The notes: generated from the sequence alone by a model not told the origin. 34,360 bases of DNA from Gammaproteobacteria bacterium (GCA_020832085.1 JAFIFJ010000053.1:1-34360); one strand, 5' to 3'. Positions 1 through 8,858 are shown, numbered from the stretch's first letter. Made by a program: numbers and translations.

Positions 1-5
1 CTCGA

Positions 6-43
6 GATCGGCCCAATCGCTTTGCGATTAGGGCCCTCCCACA
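6..43 (-). repeat. REP-like unit, three-base-loop type
   Basis: Read on the minus strand the unit starts TGTGGGA, then folds as GGCCC-T-AATCGC / GCGATT-GGGCC around an AAA loop, and ends in GAT. The same layout occurs at 167-206 and 16119-16158 with different bases in the inner stem that still pair. It is the leftmost member of the repeat cluster that fills 1-347; nothing in 1-374 looks coding. Confidence 0.8.
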
Positions 44-75
44 AATGGGTGCCGCCAGCTCGAGCGACGCGCCCT

Positions 76-118
76 TGTGGGAGAGCGCTATTTCGCACAG
101 CGAAATGCGCCGATCTGC
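76..118 (+). repeat. REP-like unit, variant outer stem
   Basis: Starts TGTGGGA and folds as GCGC-T-ATTTCGC / GCGAAAT-GCGC around an ACA loop, followed by GAT. Compared with the unit at 6-43 both outer and inner stems have different bases, yet pairing is kept. Its 3' end runs into the module at 110-206. Confidence 0.75.
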
Positions 119-206
119 ATGACGTGAAGCGAAGGCAGCGCCTTCAGCTTCGGCGAAGCGCCTTGAGATCGGCCCATCCGCCTGGGGCGGATAGGGCCTT
201 CCCACA
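110..206. repeat. Composite repeat module (stem-loop plus inverted REP-like unit)
   Basis: This stretch aligns without gaps to 26465-26561. It contains a small hairpin GAAGGC-AGC-GCCTTC (the other copy has GACGGC-AAC-GCCGTC, a compensated change), then an AGCTTCGGC block, then a minus-strand unit at 167-206 ending in TCCCACA. That unit folds GGCCC, ATCCGCC / GGCGGAT, GGGCC. Confidence 0.75.
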
Positions 207-237
207 ATGGGCAACGCCAGCGTCGAGCGAGACGCAA

Positions 238-347
238 TGTGGGAGTTTGCCAAGGACGTTCGTCCGCGCTGTCGCGGAAGCAACATGCGATGCGTCGATT
301 CGCGGGGCGCTCAGCACCGGAGGGGACCTCAGCTTCGGCAGAGCGCT
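238..347 (+). repeat. Composite repeat module, left half
   Basis: Starts TGTGGGAG and aligns without gaps to 26408-26517. The stretch 258-294 differs from 26428-26464 at one base, and the AGCTTCGGCAGAGCG block recurs at exactly the same offset. More diverged copies of the first 60 bases lie at 34151-34212 (plus) and 16320-16383 (minus). The module ends shortly before the stop codon of the gene at 375. Confidence 0.75.
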
Positions 348-374
348 GCCAGGGCGGGACGCGGGATTCGTGGG

Positions 375-1181
375 TCAGATCGCTGAGCCCGGCTTGAACT
401 TCGGCGGGCGTTTCTCCCGCAGCGCCGCCAGACCTTCGCGGGCGTCCGGTCCGGTGAAGCCCAGCACTTCCAGGGCTGTGGATGCATCGAAGGTGGGCCC
501 GGCCATCCGCAGCCAGTTGTTCAATGCGTACTTGGTCCAGCGGATGGCGCTGGCCGAACCGGCGGCCAGCTTGCGGGCCACCTCCAGGGCACGATCCTGC
601 AGCTGGGAGTCATCCACGCACATCGACACCAGACCGATGCGTTCGGCCTCGGCGCCATCGAGGGCATCGCAGGTCATCAGGTAGTACTTGGCCTTGGCCA
701 TGCCGCAGAGCAAGGGCCAGATGATGGCCGCGTGATCGCCGGCAGCGACGCCGAGCCGGGTGTGGCCATCGGTGATGCGGGCGCTGCGCCCGGCAATGGA
801 GATATCGCAGAGCAGGGCGGCGACGAGGCCTGCGCCCACGGCCGGTCCGTTGATGGCGGATATCGTCGGTTTGTTGCAGTTGATGATGTTGTAGACCAGA
901 TCGCGGGCTTCCTTCCACATCCTTGCCCGGGTTTCGAAGTCGTCGATGATCTCCTCGATCATGTCGAAGTCGCCGCCGGCGGAGAAGGCCTTGCCGCGGC
1001 CGGTGAGGATGACGCAATCGATCTCGGAATCGTCGTCGATCTCGCGCCAGACGCGGGTGATCTCACTGTGTCCGATGGCGTCGAGGGCGTTGTACTGCTC
1101 CGGCCGATCGAAGGTCACCCGCAGAATCCGCTTTTCGGGATAGTCGAAGGCCAGACGCTGGTAGTCGGCGTAGCGGCTCAT
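375..1181 (-). CDS. Enoyl-CoA hydratase/isomerase-family (crotonase-fold) protein
   Basis: A 268-residue crotonase-fold protein expected to act on an acyl-CoA in the cytoplasm. Oxyanion-hole segments are clear: [14 protein letters not shown] near residues 61-74 and [10 protein letters not shown] near 110-119. Aligned by eye with classical enoyl-CoA hydratase, the two catalytic glutamates correspond to Val120 and His140 here, so simple hydration of enoyl-CoA is unlikely; an isomerase, hydrolase, decarboxylase or other crotonase reaction is possible. I chose the ATG at 1179-1181 because the protein begins there with the usual family N-terminus; an upstream in-frame extension looks non-coding. 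It is divergent from the symporter gene at 1331, with about 150 bp between them. The substrate cannot be told from sequence. Confidence 0.9.
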   Translation of the reverse strand: MSRYADYQRLAFDYPEKRILRVTFDRPEQYNALDAIGHSEITRVWREIDDDSEIDCVILTGRGKAFSAGGDFDMIEEIIDDFETRARMWKEARDLVYNIINCNKPTISAINGPAVGAGLVAALLCDISIAGRSARITDGHTRLGVAAGDHAAIIWPLLCGMAKAKYYLMTCDALDGAEAERIGLVSMCVDDSQLQDRALEVARKLAAGSASAIRWTKYALNNWLRMAGPTFDASTALEVLGFTGPDAREGLAALREKRPPKFKPGSAI

Positions 1182-1330
1182 GGCGGATCCTTGCGGCTGG
1201 CGGGATGGAGCTCGACTCTGCCAAAACCTCTGAGCGCGAACAAGCTGGCGCTTGCCCGGGAGTTGTGGAGAATGCGCCAGACTGCACGCGTGCATGTCCT
1301 GGACTCTTTTATCGGCATCGAGGGGAGCAG

Positions 1331-2812
1331 ATGAGCGACATCGGCCAGATGACGGCGGGCAAGCCGATCATTCACGACGAGAAGCGGCTCTCGCTGCCGA
1401 AGCTGCTGGCGCTGGTCTTCCCCGCCATGCCCCTGGCCGCCATGGGCCTGCCGCTGGCCATCTTCGTGCCACCCTACTACGCGTCGCTGTTCCAGCAGAG
1501 CGGCATGGAAGCTGCCATCGCGCTGTCGCTGGTGGGCACGTCGTTCATGATCGTGCGCTTCTTCGACCTGTTTACCGATCCGCTGATGGGCGTCATGGGG
1601 GATCGCTTCGAGAGCCGCTGGGGCAGGCGCCGCCACTGGTGTGTGCTGGCGACGCCCGTGGTGATGCTCGGGGTCGTCGGGGTGTTCATCGTTCCCTTTC
1701 CGGAGCTGGTGTCTCCTTCCTACCTGATCATGTCCATGGTGGTGTTCTACGTGGGTGCGACCATGTACACCATCTCTCATTACGCCTGGGGTGCGGAGAT
1801 GTCCCGGGACTACCACGAACGGTCCCGGATCACCGGCTACATTCAGCTGGCCCTGCTGCTCGGTAACCTGACGGTCCTGCTGCCTCCCGCCTACATGGAA
1901 TTCGTGGTGGGGGAGCCCCCCGGCGGGCGCATGGCGGTCATGGCCTTCGGCTTCTACGTCATCATTCTGCTGCCGATCGCCACGCTGGTGGCCGTGAGCT
2001 TCGTCCACGAGCGCCCCACGGCTCCGGCGCCGAAGATCAGTTTCTGGCAGGGCGCCTGGCTGGTGCTGAAGAATCGCTACATGCGGCGGCTGCTCCTGGC
2101 GGATCTCATGATCGGCATTCCCGGACCGGTGATGGCCTCGGTGTTCATCTTCTTCCTGCGCGACGTGGTCGGCGGCGGCATGTGGAATTCGATCATTCTG
2201 ATCTTCCACTACGCGCTTACCGTGGCAGGGGTGCCGTTTTGGCTCTGGGTGTCCCACAAGGTCGGCAAGCACCGCGCCTTCGCGATCTCGGCGGGTGCCC
2301 ATCTGGTCAACGTCTGTCTGTTCCTGCTGCTGGGGCAGGGCGATGTCATCTGGTTTGCCCTGCTGGTGACCACCGCGGGCTTCATCTTCGCCGGGCAGCC
2401 CATGCTGATCCGGTCCATGGCTGCGGACACGGTAGACGCGGACAACCTGCAAAGCGGCGGCCAGCGGACGGGGCTGTACTTCTCGCTGATCACCATGACC
2501 CAGAAGGTGGGGGGCGCCATTGCCATCGGCGTGGCCTATCCGCTGCTCGGCCTGTTCGGCTTCGTTCCCGGCGCGGAGGTGCAGACCGCCGAAGCCCTCG
2601 ATGCCGTGCGTTACATCTACGTCTTCCTGCCGGCCCTGGCGCTGGTGATCGCCCTGATCACCATGTGGCACTTCCCGCTGGACATGATCACCCAGCGCAA
2701 ACTCCGCGCCGAACTCGAAGAACGTGATCGTCAGGCCGGACTGCTGCGGGAGCAGGATCTCACGGGCGATGTCGAGGTGGCCGCTGATCCGTCCGACACG
2801 CCGCGCTCGTGA
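1331..2812 (+). CDS. MFS transporter of the GPH (glycoside-pentoside-hexuronide:cation symporter) type
   Basis: A 493-residue integral membrane protein with about 12 hydrophobic segments. The loop motif [14 protein letters not shown] followed by SRWGRRRHW near residues 75-100 is the signature of the MelB/GPH family, which imports sugars or related solutes with a cation. The ATG at 1331 is preceded by a GGGGAG ribosome-binding site; an in-frame extension upstream carries no membrane segment. The gene stands alone, divergent from the crotonase-fold gene and convergent with the glutamate synthase-like gene, whose end is 45 bp away. GPH relatives in catabolic loci often have unknown substrates, so no sugar is proposed. 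Confidence 0.88.
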   Translation: MSDIGQMTAGKPIIHDEKRLSLPKLLALVFPAMPLAAMGLPLAIFVPPYYASLFQQSGMEAAIALSLVGTSFMIVRFFDLFTDPLMGVMGDRFESRWGRRRHWCVLATPVVMLGVVGVFIVPFPELVSPSYLIMSMVVFYVGATMYTISHYAWGAEMSRDYHERSRITGYIQLALLLGNLTVLLPPAYMEFVVGEPPGGRMAVMAFGFYVIILLPIATLVAVSFVHERPTAPAPKISFWQGAWLVLKNRYMRRLLLADLMIGIPGPVMASVFIFFLRDVVGGGMWNSIILIFHYALTVAGVPFWLWVSHKVGKHRAFAISAGAHLVNVCLFLLLGQGDVIWFALLVTTAGFIFAGQPMLIRSMAADTVDADNLQSGGQRTGLYFSLITMTQKVGGAIAIGVAYPLLGLFGFVPGAEVQTAEALDAVRYIYVFLPALALVIALITMWHFPLDMITQRKLRAELEERDRQAGLLREQDLTGDVEVAADPSDTPRS

Positions 2813-2857
2813 TGTCGATCGCGCTGAAGTCTCCGCATCACGGCAACGGCTGCGACA

Positions 2858-4438
2858 TCAGACGAAGCTGAACTGCTCTGCTTTTGCGGCACGCCATGGG
2901 CCGGCGAAGGCAGCTGGTGGATCGCTCAGCAGTTCGCCGGGTTCCAGAAAGGTGTAGAGCTCAGCGGCGCTCTGAACTTCCAGGTCGCCGGTGCGGCGCT
3001 GCAGATGGTGGGGCTGAAGTTCTTCCGGGTGATGCATGCCGGCTGATGCGGTGATGGTGGCCAGTGCCTTCAGGGTGGCCGTATGGAAGTTGGCTACGCG
3101 ATGGGCTTTGTCCGTCACCACCAGCCCGCGCTGCCGGAAGGGGTCCTGGGTGGCGATACCAGTGGGGCAGTGATCGGTATGGCAGGCCAGGGACTGGATG
3201 CAGCCTAACGCGAACATGAAGCCGCGTCCGGCGTTGCACCAGTCCGCACCGAGGGCCATGTTCGATGCCAGATGGTAGCCGGAGGTGACCTTGCCGGAAG
3301 CGCCCAGGCGGATCCCGTCGCGCAGACCGGCGCCCACCAGGACATTGCGGGCAAAGATCAGACCTTCCCGTAGTGGGGTGCCAACGCGATTGGCGAGTTC
3401 CAGTGGGGCGGCACCGGTGCCGCCTTCGGCGCCGTCGATGACGATGAAGTCGGGCTTGATGCCGGTGGCCAGCATGGCCTTGGCGATGGCCATGAACTCC
3501 ACCGGATGGCCTATACAGAGCTTGAACCCGGTGGGTTTGCCACCTGACATCTCCCGCAGACGGGCGAGGAACTCCAGCAGTTCGATGGGTGTGCTGAAGG
3601 CGTGATGAGCACTCGGCGAGACGCAGTCCACGCCCATGGGCACGTCGCGGGTCAGGGCGATTTCGTGACTGACCTTGGCCGCGGGGAGAATGCCGCCGCT
3701 GCCCGGTTTCGCACCCTGGGAAAGCTTGATTTCCAGCATCTTCACCTGGGAATCGACGGCGCGTTCGGCAAAACGTCCCGAATCGAAGCGACCGTCGCGG
3801 TCGCGGCAGCCGAAATAGCCGCTGCCGATCTCCCAGATGAGATCGCCGCCGCCTTCACGGTGGTGGGGTGAAATGCCGCCCTCGCCGGTATCGTGGGCGA
3901 AGCCGCCCAGTTTTGCGCCGCGATTCAGGGCCCGGATCGCATTGGCTGAGAGCGAGCCGAAGCTCATGGCGGAGATGTTGAAGACGCTGGCCGAGTAGGG
4001 CTGCTTGCAGTCGGGGCCGCCGACGTTGACGCGCAGGCTCACGTCCAGCGGTGACGTCGGCATAACCGAGTGGTTGATCCACTCGTGCCCTGGCGCATAG
4101 AAGTCGCGCAGGGTACCGAAGGGCATCTTGTCGTTGACGCCCTTGGCGCGACGGTAGACCAGAGAGCGTTGCTCCCGCGGGAACGGCCGTCCGTCTTCTT
4201 CGCTTTCAAACAGGTACTGACGGATCGCAGGTCGCAGGGCCTCGAAGAGATAACGGAAATGGGCGATGACGGGGTAGTTGCGGCGCAGATTCTGCTTGCG
4301 CTGCAGAAGATCCAGCGTGCCGAGCATCGACAGCAGCGCAGCCGGCAGGAGCAGGAAGAGCCAGGCAGGGCGCTGCAGTGCCAGCGGTATCGACGCTGCG
4401 CTGAGCATCAGCAGGATCAGGAAGGGCAGCAGGCGCAC
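2858..4438 (-). CDS. FMN-binding glutamate synthase-family protein, membrane-anchored
   Basis: 526 residues. Two hydrophobic segments at about residues 3-20 and 25-45 probably anchor it in the membrane. The rest is the GltB FMN/synthase domain: a GGTGAAPLELANRVG phosphate-binding stretch, a GASGKV block, and a C-x5-C-x4-C cluster at Cys413, Cys419 and Cys424 matching the 3Fe-4S ligands of glutamate synthase. There is no N-terminal glutaminase domain, so it is not a complete GltB; members of this stand-alone family are poorly characterised. The start is GTG with a GAGGAG site 8 bases upstream. It follows the enolase-superfamily gene by 24 bp on the same strand, so the two are probably co-transcribed. 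Confidence 0.9.
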   Translation of the reverse strand: MRLLPFLILLMLSAASIPLALQRPAWLFLLLPAALLSMLGTLDLLQRKQNLRRNYPVIAHFRYLFEALRPAIRQYLFESEEDGRPFPREQRSLVYRRAKGVNDKMPFGTLRDFYAPGHEWINHSVMPTSPLDVSLRVNVGGPDCKQPYSASVFNISAMSFGSLSANAIRALNRGAKLGGFAHDTGEGGISPHHREGGGDLIWEIGSGYFGCRDRDGRFDSGRFAERAVDSQVKMLEIKLSQGAKPGSGGILPAAKVSHEIALTRDVPMGVDCVSPSAHHAFSTPIELLEFLARLREMSGGKPTGFKLCIGHPVEFMAIAKAMLATGIKPDFIVIDGAEGGTGAAPLELANRVGTPLREGLIFARNVLVGAGLRDGIRLGASGKVTSGYHLASNMALGADWCNAGRGFMFALGCIQSLACHTDHCPTGIATQDPFRQRGLVVTDKAHRVANFHTATLKALATITASAGMHHPEELQPHHLQRRTGDLEVQSAAELYTFLEPGELLSDPPAAFAGPWRAAKAEQFSFV

Positions 4439-4462
4439 GCAGGAGGCTCCTCGGTCGGATGA

Positions 4463-5551
4463 TCAGGGTTCAAAGCGGGCATCGCTCATCAGTTCCGGTC
4501 GGATGCGCAGACCGTGGCCGGGGCGATCATGGGGGCTGAGCATACCGTTGTGGACCCGGGGCGGGTCGATCCAGATGTCGTCCAAAAGCTGCATGTCCTC
4601 CAGCACCAGTCCGTTGGGAATGGAGCACAGCAGGTGGACCATCAACTCCGGATAGAGATGGGGGGCCATGCTCATGCCGAAGGTGTCGGCCACGGTGGCG
4701 ATCTTGCGCAGTTCCGTCAGCCCGCCGCGGGCCACATCGGGCTGCAGTATGGGAATGCCGGGGCGACGGAAGAAAGGCCGCAGTTCGAAGCGGGTGAAGT
4801 GGTTCTCGCCGCCGACGATGCGGGTTCGTGTCAGGGCATCGGCTAAGCGGAAGTAGCCGTCGAAATCGTGGGCCGCCACGGGTTCCTCGATCCAGTAGGG
4901 GTCGAAGGCTTCGAGGCGATGGCCGATGACCAGGGCTTCATCGGCGCTCCAGGCCATATTGGCATCGATCATGATGTCCACGTCCGGGCCCAGGGTCTCG
5001 CGCATGGCTTTGAGGTTGGCCACGTCTTCGGCGGCACTGAAGACATGGCCGGCCTGCATCTTGATGGCGCTGTAGCCGGCCGCCACCAGTCGCTCAGCCT
5101 TGGCCACCATGCCGTCACCGCCCAGTCCGCGCCAGCAGCCGCTGCCGTAGCAGGGCACCTGCTGCCGAAGCTGTCCCCAGAGCTTGTAGAGCGGCAGGCC
5201 AGCGGCTTGGCCGATGAGGTCCCACAGCGCCACATCGATGGCCGACAGGGCCAGCAGGGCGAAGCCGCCCCGGCCGTCGGCATAGGCTGCCTGCCAGTTG
5301 TCCTGCCAGATGGCCTCCACTTCCATGGCATCGCGGCCGATCAGGCGCGGCAGGAAGATCTCCTCCAGGCAGGCGCGGGTGGTGGCGAAGCCGTCCCAGA
5401 GGAAGAGCTGATAGCCGAGGCCCACGTGGCCGTCTTCCGTCTCCACCTCCAGCAGCAGGATGTCCCGATCCCGGGCATAGCTGGCCTGAAAACGCGGCGG
5501 GTCGAGGTAAGGCAGGCGCAGCAGCGTGACGCGTGCGTTGGCGATTTTCAT
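4463..5551 (-). CDS. Mandelate racemase/muconate lactonizing enzyme-family protein
   Basis: A 362-residue enolase-superfamily enzyme, expected to abstract a proton alpha to a carboxylate on an acid-sugar or similar substrate. Numbering runs almost level with mandelate racemase: metal ligands Asp196 (MIDANMAW), the IEEP glutamate near 222 and Glu249 (GGEN), and an Asp272-His298 dyad (LQPDVARGG and MAPHLYP). The usual K-x-K pair reads Lys164-Met-Gln166, so the second lysine base is missing. The ATG at 5549-5551 has an AGGGGGA site just upstream; the in-frame extension beyond it overlaps a repeat. It is first in a two-gene unit with the glutamate synthase-like gene. A dehydratase using His298 is likelier than a two-base racemase; the substrate is unknown. 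Confidence 0.88.
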   Translation of the reverse strand: MKIANARVTLLRLPYLDPPRFQASYARDRDILLLEVETEDGHVGLGYQLFLWDGFATTRACLEEIFLPRLIGRDAMEVEAIWQDNWQAAYADGRGGFALLALSAIDVALWDLIGQAAGLPLYKLWGQLRQQVPCYGSGCWRGLGGDGMVAKAERLVAAGYSAIKMQAGHVFSAAEDVANLKAMRETLGPDVDIMIDANMAWSADEALVIGHRLEAFDPYWIEEPVAAHDFDGYFRLADALTRTRIVGGENHFTRFELRPFFRRPGIPILQPDVARGGLTELRKIATVADTFGMSMAPHLYPELMVHLLCSIPNGLVLEDMQLLDDIWIDPPRVHNGMLSPHDRPGHGLRIRPELMSDARFEP

Positions 5552-5627
5552 TGGGGTCCCCCTGGGTTCCGCACCAGAGTACCAAAAGCCGCCTGCCTCG
5601 CATGGAACAAATCGTACGCTACGCCCT

Positions 5628-5731
5628 TGTGGGAGGGCTCCCGCAGCGCAGCGGAGGGGGCCGATCTGGACGCCTTCGATCGCGTGCTGCGCCATCGTTC
5701 CCCTGCGCTGCGCTCCGGGAAACTTCCCACA
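5628..5731. repeat. Inverted pair of REP-like units, 13-base-loop type
   Basis: The segment opens with TGTGGGAG and closes with CTTCCCACA, so it has inverted ends. The left unit folds GGCTCCC / GGGGGCC around the 13-base loop GCAGCGCAGCGGA. The right unit, read on the minus strand, folds GTTTCCC / GGGGAAC around GGAGCGCAGCGCA, also 13 bases. Both are followed by GAT. The pair lies between the enolase-superfamily gene and the end of the copper operon. Confidence 0.8.
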
Positions 5732-5788
5732 GGGCTGATCGCTGGATTCCGGCGTTTCGCTGGGCCGCAGTCTCATGCTGTTGGTTCA

Positions 5789-7156
5789 TTAGTGGTGGTC
5801 GTGTCCGCCCCTTCGGGGGGTTGGCAGCGATTGGCTCTCCGACGAGGCGGGTCGGCCGCGGCGGACCGGCGCGCCGAAGTCGGGATCATTGCTGACCTTG
5901 CGCGCCACGGTGCCCGGCGGATGCCGGAACCAGCCTGGATCCTCGAAATCTCCCGGCTCGATGTCGTCGCGGACCTTCACCACCGTGAACATGCCGCCCA
6001 TCTCGATGTTTCCGAAGGGTCCCTTGCCGGCCATCATGGCCAGCGTGTTCTCCGGTCCAGGCATGTGGCCCATGTCCACGTGCTGCTGGTGCTCGGCCAT
6101 GCCGTGCTCACCCATGGCCATGAAGCCCGGCATGAAGCGGCGGATGCGAGCTTCCACGTCACTCTGGTCGGCGCCGATGGTATTGGGAATGCCATGGCCC
6201 ATGGGGCCCATGGTGTGGTGGGCCATGTGGCAGTGGAAGGCCCAATCCCCGGCCACGGCGGTGAACTCGATGTCCCGGGCCTGACCGACGCCGACGATCT
6301 CCGTGGCTTCAGTGCGCCACAGCGCCCGTGGCCAGCGGCCGCCGTCGCCGCCGGTGACGGCGAACTGCACGCCGTGCAGGTGCATGGGGTGATTCCACAT
6401 GGACAGGTTGCCGATGCGGATGCGCACCCGCTCACCGCTGCGGGCGACCAGCGGCGCGGTTGCAGGAAAGCTCTTGGAGTTCAAGGTCCAGAGGTCGAAG
6501 TCCTGCATCACTGATGGATCCGGGCGATAGGTGCCCGGGTGCAGCGCCCAGTTGTGCAGGAGGATGGCGAAGTCGCGATGGATGGTTTCCGGTTCCGCCT
6601 GCTGCGGGTGAATGATGAACATGCCCATCATCCCCAGTGCCATCTGCGTCATTTCGTCACTGTGGGGGTGGTACATGTGGGTGCCGTGCTGGCGCAGGGT
6701 GAATTCGTAGACATAGGTCTCACCGGGCGGGATGTGCGGTTGGGTCAGTCCACCCACTCCGTCCATGCCGCTGGGCAGCAGCAGACCGTGCCAATGCACG
6801 CTGGTGGGTTCGCCCAAGCGGTTGGTGACGAAGATGCGGACTCGGTCCCCCTCCATGGCTTCCAGGGTCGGCCCCGGCGTGGTGCCGTTGTAGCCCCAGC
6901 AGCGGGCCACGCTGCCGGGTGCGAATTCATGCTCGATCTCCTCGGCAACGAGGTGGAATTCCTTGACGCCGTCGCGCAGGCGATGGGGCAGGGTCCAGCC
7001 GTTGGGCGTGTGGACGCCTGCGGAAGGTTTGGAGGTATGGCCCGCGTGGACGGCATCGGGAATCTGACCTCCCTCGGCTCGAACCGGGTGGACTGCGGCG
7101 GCGCCGAGGAGGCCGGCACCGGCGCCGAGCAGAAGATGGCGGCGTCTGACGTTCAT
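5789..7156 (-). CDS. Two-domain multicopper oxidase, probably periplasmic, copper detoxification
   Basis: 455 residues. The N-terminus MNVRRRHLLLGAGAGLLGAA looks like a Tat-type signal (RRRHLLL) rather than a perfect consensus. All four copper motifs are present: HWHG at 121-124, HGTHMYHPH at 158-165, HPMHLHG at 256-262 and HCHMAHHTM from 308, with Cys309 as type 1 ligand and Met319 as a plausible axial ligand. HxH and HCH lie only about 190 residues apart, which indicates two cupredoxin domains instead of the three in CopA. The last 130 residues are rich in Met and His, suiting Cu(I) binding and oxidation. Its ATG overlaps the stop of the TolC-type gene (ATGA), so translation is probably coupled. 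Confidence 0.9.
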   Translation of the reverse strand: MNVRRRHLLLGAGAGLLGAAAVHPVRAEGGQIPDAVHAGHTSKPSAGVHTPNGWTLPHRLRDGVKEFHLVAEEIEHEFAPGSVARCWGYNGTTPGPTLEAMEGDRVRIFVTNRLGEPTSVHWHGLLLPSGMDGVGGLTQPHIPPGETYVYEFTLRQHGTHMYHPHSDEMTQMALGMMGMFIIHPQQAEPETIHRDFAILLHNWALHPGTYRPDPSVMQDFDLWTLNSKSFPATAPLVARSGERVRIRIGNLSMWNHPMHLHGVQFAVTGGDGGRWPRALWRTEATEIVGVGQARDIEFTAVAGDWAFHCHMAHHTMGPMGHGIPNTIGADQSDVEARIRRFMPGFMAMGEHGMAEHQQHVDMGHMPGPENTLAMMAGKGPFGNIEMGGMFTVVKVRDDIEPGDFEDPGWFRHPPGTVARKVSNDPDFGAPVRRGRPASSESQSLPTPRRGGHDHH

Positions 7157-8832
7157 GATCTGTCTCCAGCGTGATGATGACCTGAGCGATGGTGGTGGCG
7201 ATGGTGATCACCATGCCGCGGCGGCTCGTGGCCCTGATCGGGGCTGCCCGCTGATTCGGTTTCGTGCTCGCCGTGGTGTTGGCCGTGATCGTGGTGATGA
7301 TCCCGATGGTCGTGGTGGTCGTGGTGGTCGTGGTGGTCGTTGTGGTCGTTGTGATTGTTGTGATCGTGCTGCTGGTGGTTGTCGCGATGGTCATGATGAT
7401 CGTGACCGCGGGTCTCGGGATGGATCAGCGTGCGCAGATCCGGCGTCATTTCCGCCCCCGGGATCTCGCCGGTCAGGGGTCTGCCGACCGCGTGAGCGAG
7501 GTCGGTCCGTGCCAGCCAGTAGTCGCGAACCGCGTGGATGTAGTCCTCGTAGGCCTGGTATTCCTGCTGTCGGGCCGTCAGCAGTTCGAAGGTGCCGATG
7601 AGCATGAAGTTGTAACGTTCCAGCTCACGCTCGACGGCCTCGGCCCGGGCCGGAACGATGGCCGCGCGGTAGGTTTGGATGACTTCTCGCTGGCTGGCGA
7701 CTGCCGCGAAAGCTGCACGCACGTCGAGTTCCACCTGAAGCTTCCGCTGAGCCAGTTCGGCGCTCCCGCGCATCAGCCGGGCGTCGGCCCGCATCCGCCG
7801 ATGCTGTCCCTGATGGAAGATGGGCAGCTCGAGGGTGAGGCCCGGGCCGCGCAGCCGACTGCCGTCGGTCTCCCGCTCCCACTCGTAGTCCAGATCGAAG
7901 CTGCCCAGCCAGCCCCAACGGCTGGCTAGCTGCCGACCGTCCTCGAGCACGCTGAGCTGCATCTGTCCGGCGGCCAGGTCGAGCCGGTGTTCCCGGGCCT
8001 CGGCAAGCAGCGTTGCCAATTCCGGCTCTTCGGATACGGGCAGAGGCAGGGTGTCGGGCGTTTGCCAGCGCTGGCCATCCTCGCCCTGCAACGCCATGAG
8101 CAGATTGAGATCGCGCCGGGTGGCGGCCGTTTTGGCCTTGGCCTGCAATGCCCGGATCCTGGCTTCGCCGGCGGCGGCCTGTTCCCGGAGCAGCTGCAGG
8201 CGGGAAATGTTGCCGGCTTCGTGCAGGCGACGGGCGAGTAACGCCGACGCTTCGGCCGCTTCGGCGGTGGACGACCGCAGGGTGGCGTTCTGTTCGGCGG
8301 CCACGTGGCGATACCAGGCGCTCTCGGTGTCGCGGGCCACATCGATGAGCGCGGCGGCCACTTCGATGCGCAGGGCGGCGAAGTCGCGCTCAGCCAGCTC
8401 GCTTTCCTGGTGCAGCAGCAGAAGGTCGGCGAGATCCACGCCGAGCTTCCAGCTGCGCTGGGTGCCGCTTCCGGTCAGCCGCTGGAAGGACAGCGTGGGA
8501 TTGGCCAGGCGCGAAGCTTCGAAGGCATCGGCGGCGGCAATGCCAAGCCGGGAATACGCCATGGCCAGGCGTGGCTGCTGGGCCAACGCCAGGGCGACCG
8601 CGGCGTCCAGGGTGAGTGGCCTGCCGAGCAGGTGTTGCCGATGGGCCTGCACGTCGATGTCGGCGGCGCTGCCGATAGCGGCCCGGGCCGACTGCCTTGA
8701 TTCCGCTTGCGCTGCGTCCAGATCCCGAGCCGGCGTCATGCAGGCCGTCAGCGCCAGCGCCATGAGGGCGATGCCCAGGCGGAGTGGACCGACCAGCCGG
8801 ACCGTTCCGGGAGCCTCGCTGTGGGAGCTCAC
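7153..8832 (-). CDS. TolC-family outer-membrane efflux lipoprotein with histidine-rich tail
   Basis: 559 residues from a GTG at 8832. A lipobox LTAC at the end of LRLGIALMALALTAC predicts lipid attachment. The body has the alternating coiled-coil character of outer-membrane factors (RND/CusC type), exporting metal or small molecules. The last 85 residues (475-559) contain 33 His, mostly DHH or NDH units, and are not part of the TolC fold; metal binding is inferred. The start is uncertain. The GTG lies inside a REP-like unit (8820-8858), a CTG at about residue 11 would also give a good lipoprotein signal, and an ATG at 8970 with a GGAAGG site would add 46 residues. The gene overlaps the multicopper oxidase start by 4 bases. 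Confidence 0.85.
   Translation of the reverse strand: MSSHSEAPGTVRLVGPLRLGIALMALALTACMTPARDLDAAQAESRQSARAAIGSAADIDVQAHRQHLLGRPLTLDAAVALALAQQPRLAMAYSRLGIAAADAFEASRLANPTLSFQRLTGSGTQRSWKLGVDLADLLLLHQESELAERDFAALRIEVAAALIDVARDTESAWYRHVAAEQNATLRSSTAEAAEASALLARRLHEAGNISRLQLLREQAAAGEARIRALQAKAKTAATRRDLNLLMALQGEDGQRWQTPDTLPLPVSEEPELATLLAEAREHRLDLAAGQMQLSVLEDGRQLASRWGWLGSFDLDYEWERETDGSRLRGPGLTLELPIFHQGQHRRMRADARLMRGSAELAQRKLQVELDVRAAFAAVASQREVIQTYRAAIVPARAEAVERELERYNFMLIGTFELLTARQQEYQAYEDYIHAVRDYWLARTDLAHAVGRPLTGEIPGAEMTPDLRTLIHPETRGHDHHDHRDNHQQHDHNNHNDHNDHHDHHDHHDHRDHHHDHGQHHGEHETESAGSPDQGHEPPRHGDHHRHHHRSGHHHAGDRS
7306..7365 (-). repeat. Short tandem codon repeats encoding the His-rich tail
   Basis: On the plus strand the sequence is a run of near-identical 9-base units GTGGTCGTG, which on the coding strand reads as repeated Asp-His-His codons. 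The repeat lies wholly within the TolC-type coding region and is likely prone to expansion or contraction by slippage. Confidence 0.8.
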
Positions 8833-8858
8833 GAAGCGAAGCGTAGTGAGCGATTGCC
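8820..8858 (+). repeat. REP-like unit inside the copper operon
   Basis: TGTGGGA is followed by a perfect GCTCAC / GTGAGC stem around a 13-base loop GAAGCGAAGCGTA, then GAT. It belongs to the same type as 5628-5731 and 15982-16016. It lies between the CopL-like gene and the TolC-type gene, overlapping the GTG start proposed for the latter. Confidence 0.75.

Noticed and set aside
1..374. Regular-looking repeats that might be a CRISPR array.
   Set aside because: The repeats are inverted as well as direct, of different lengths, unevenly spaced, and there are no unique spacers of constant size or cas genes.
1178..2671. A 497-codon minus-strand open frame opposite the symporter gene.
   Set aside because: Composition is dominated by His, Gln and Asp, as expected from the complement of membrane-protein codons; the plus strand has clear GPH motifs and a ribosome-binding site.
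4868..6514. A 548-codon plus-strand open frame spanning the enolase-superfamily gene, a repeat pair and part of the multicopper oxidase.
   Set aside because: It crosses two genes with intact motifs on the other strand and an intergenic repeat, and shows no domain of its own.
7264..7929. A plus-strand open frame beginning with a long poly-valine, membrane-like stretch.
   Set aside because: The valine run is only the complement of the Asp-His-His codon repeats of the TolC-type protein.
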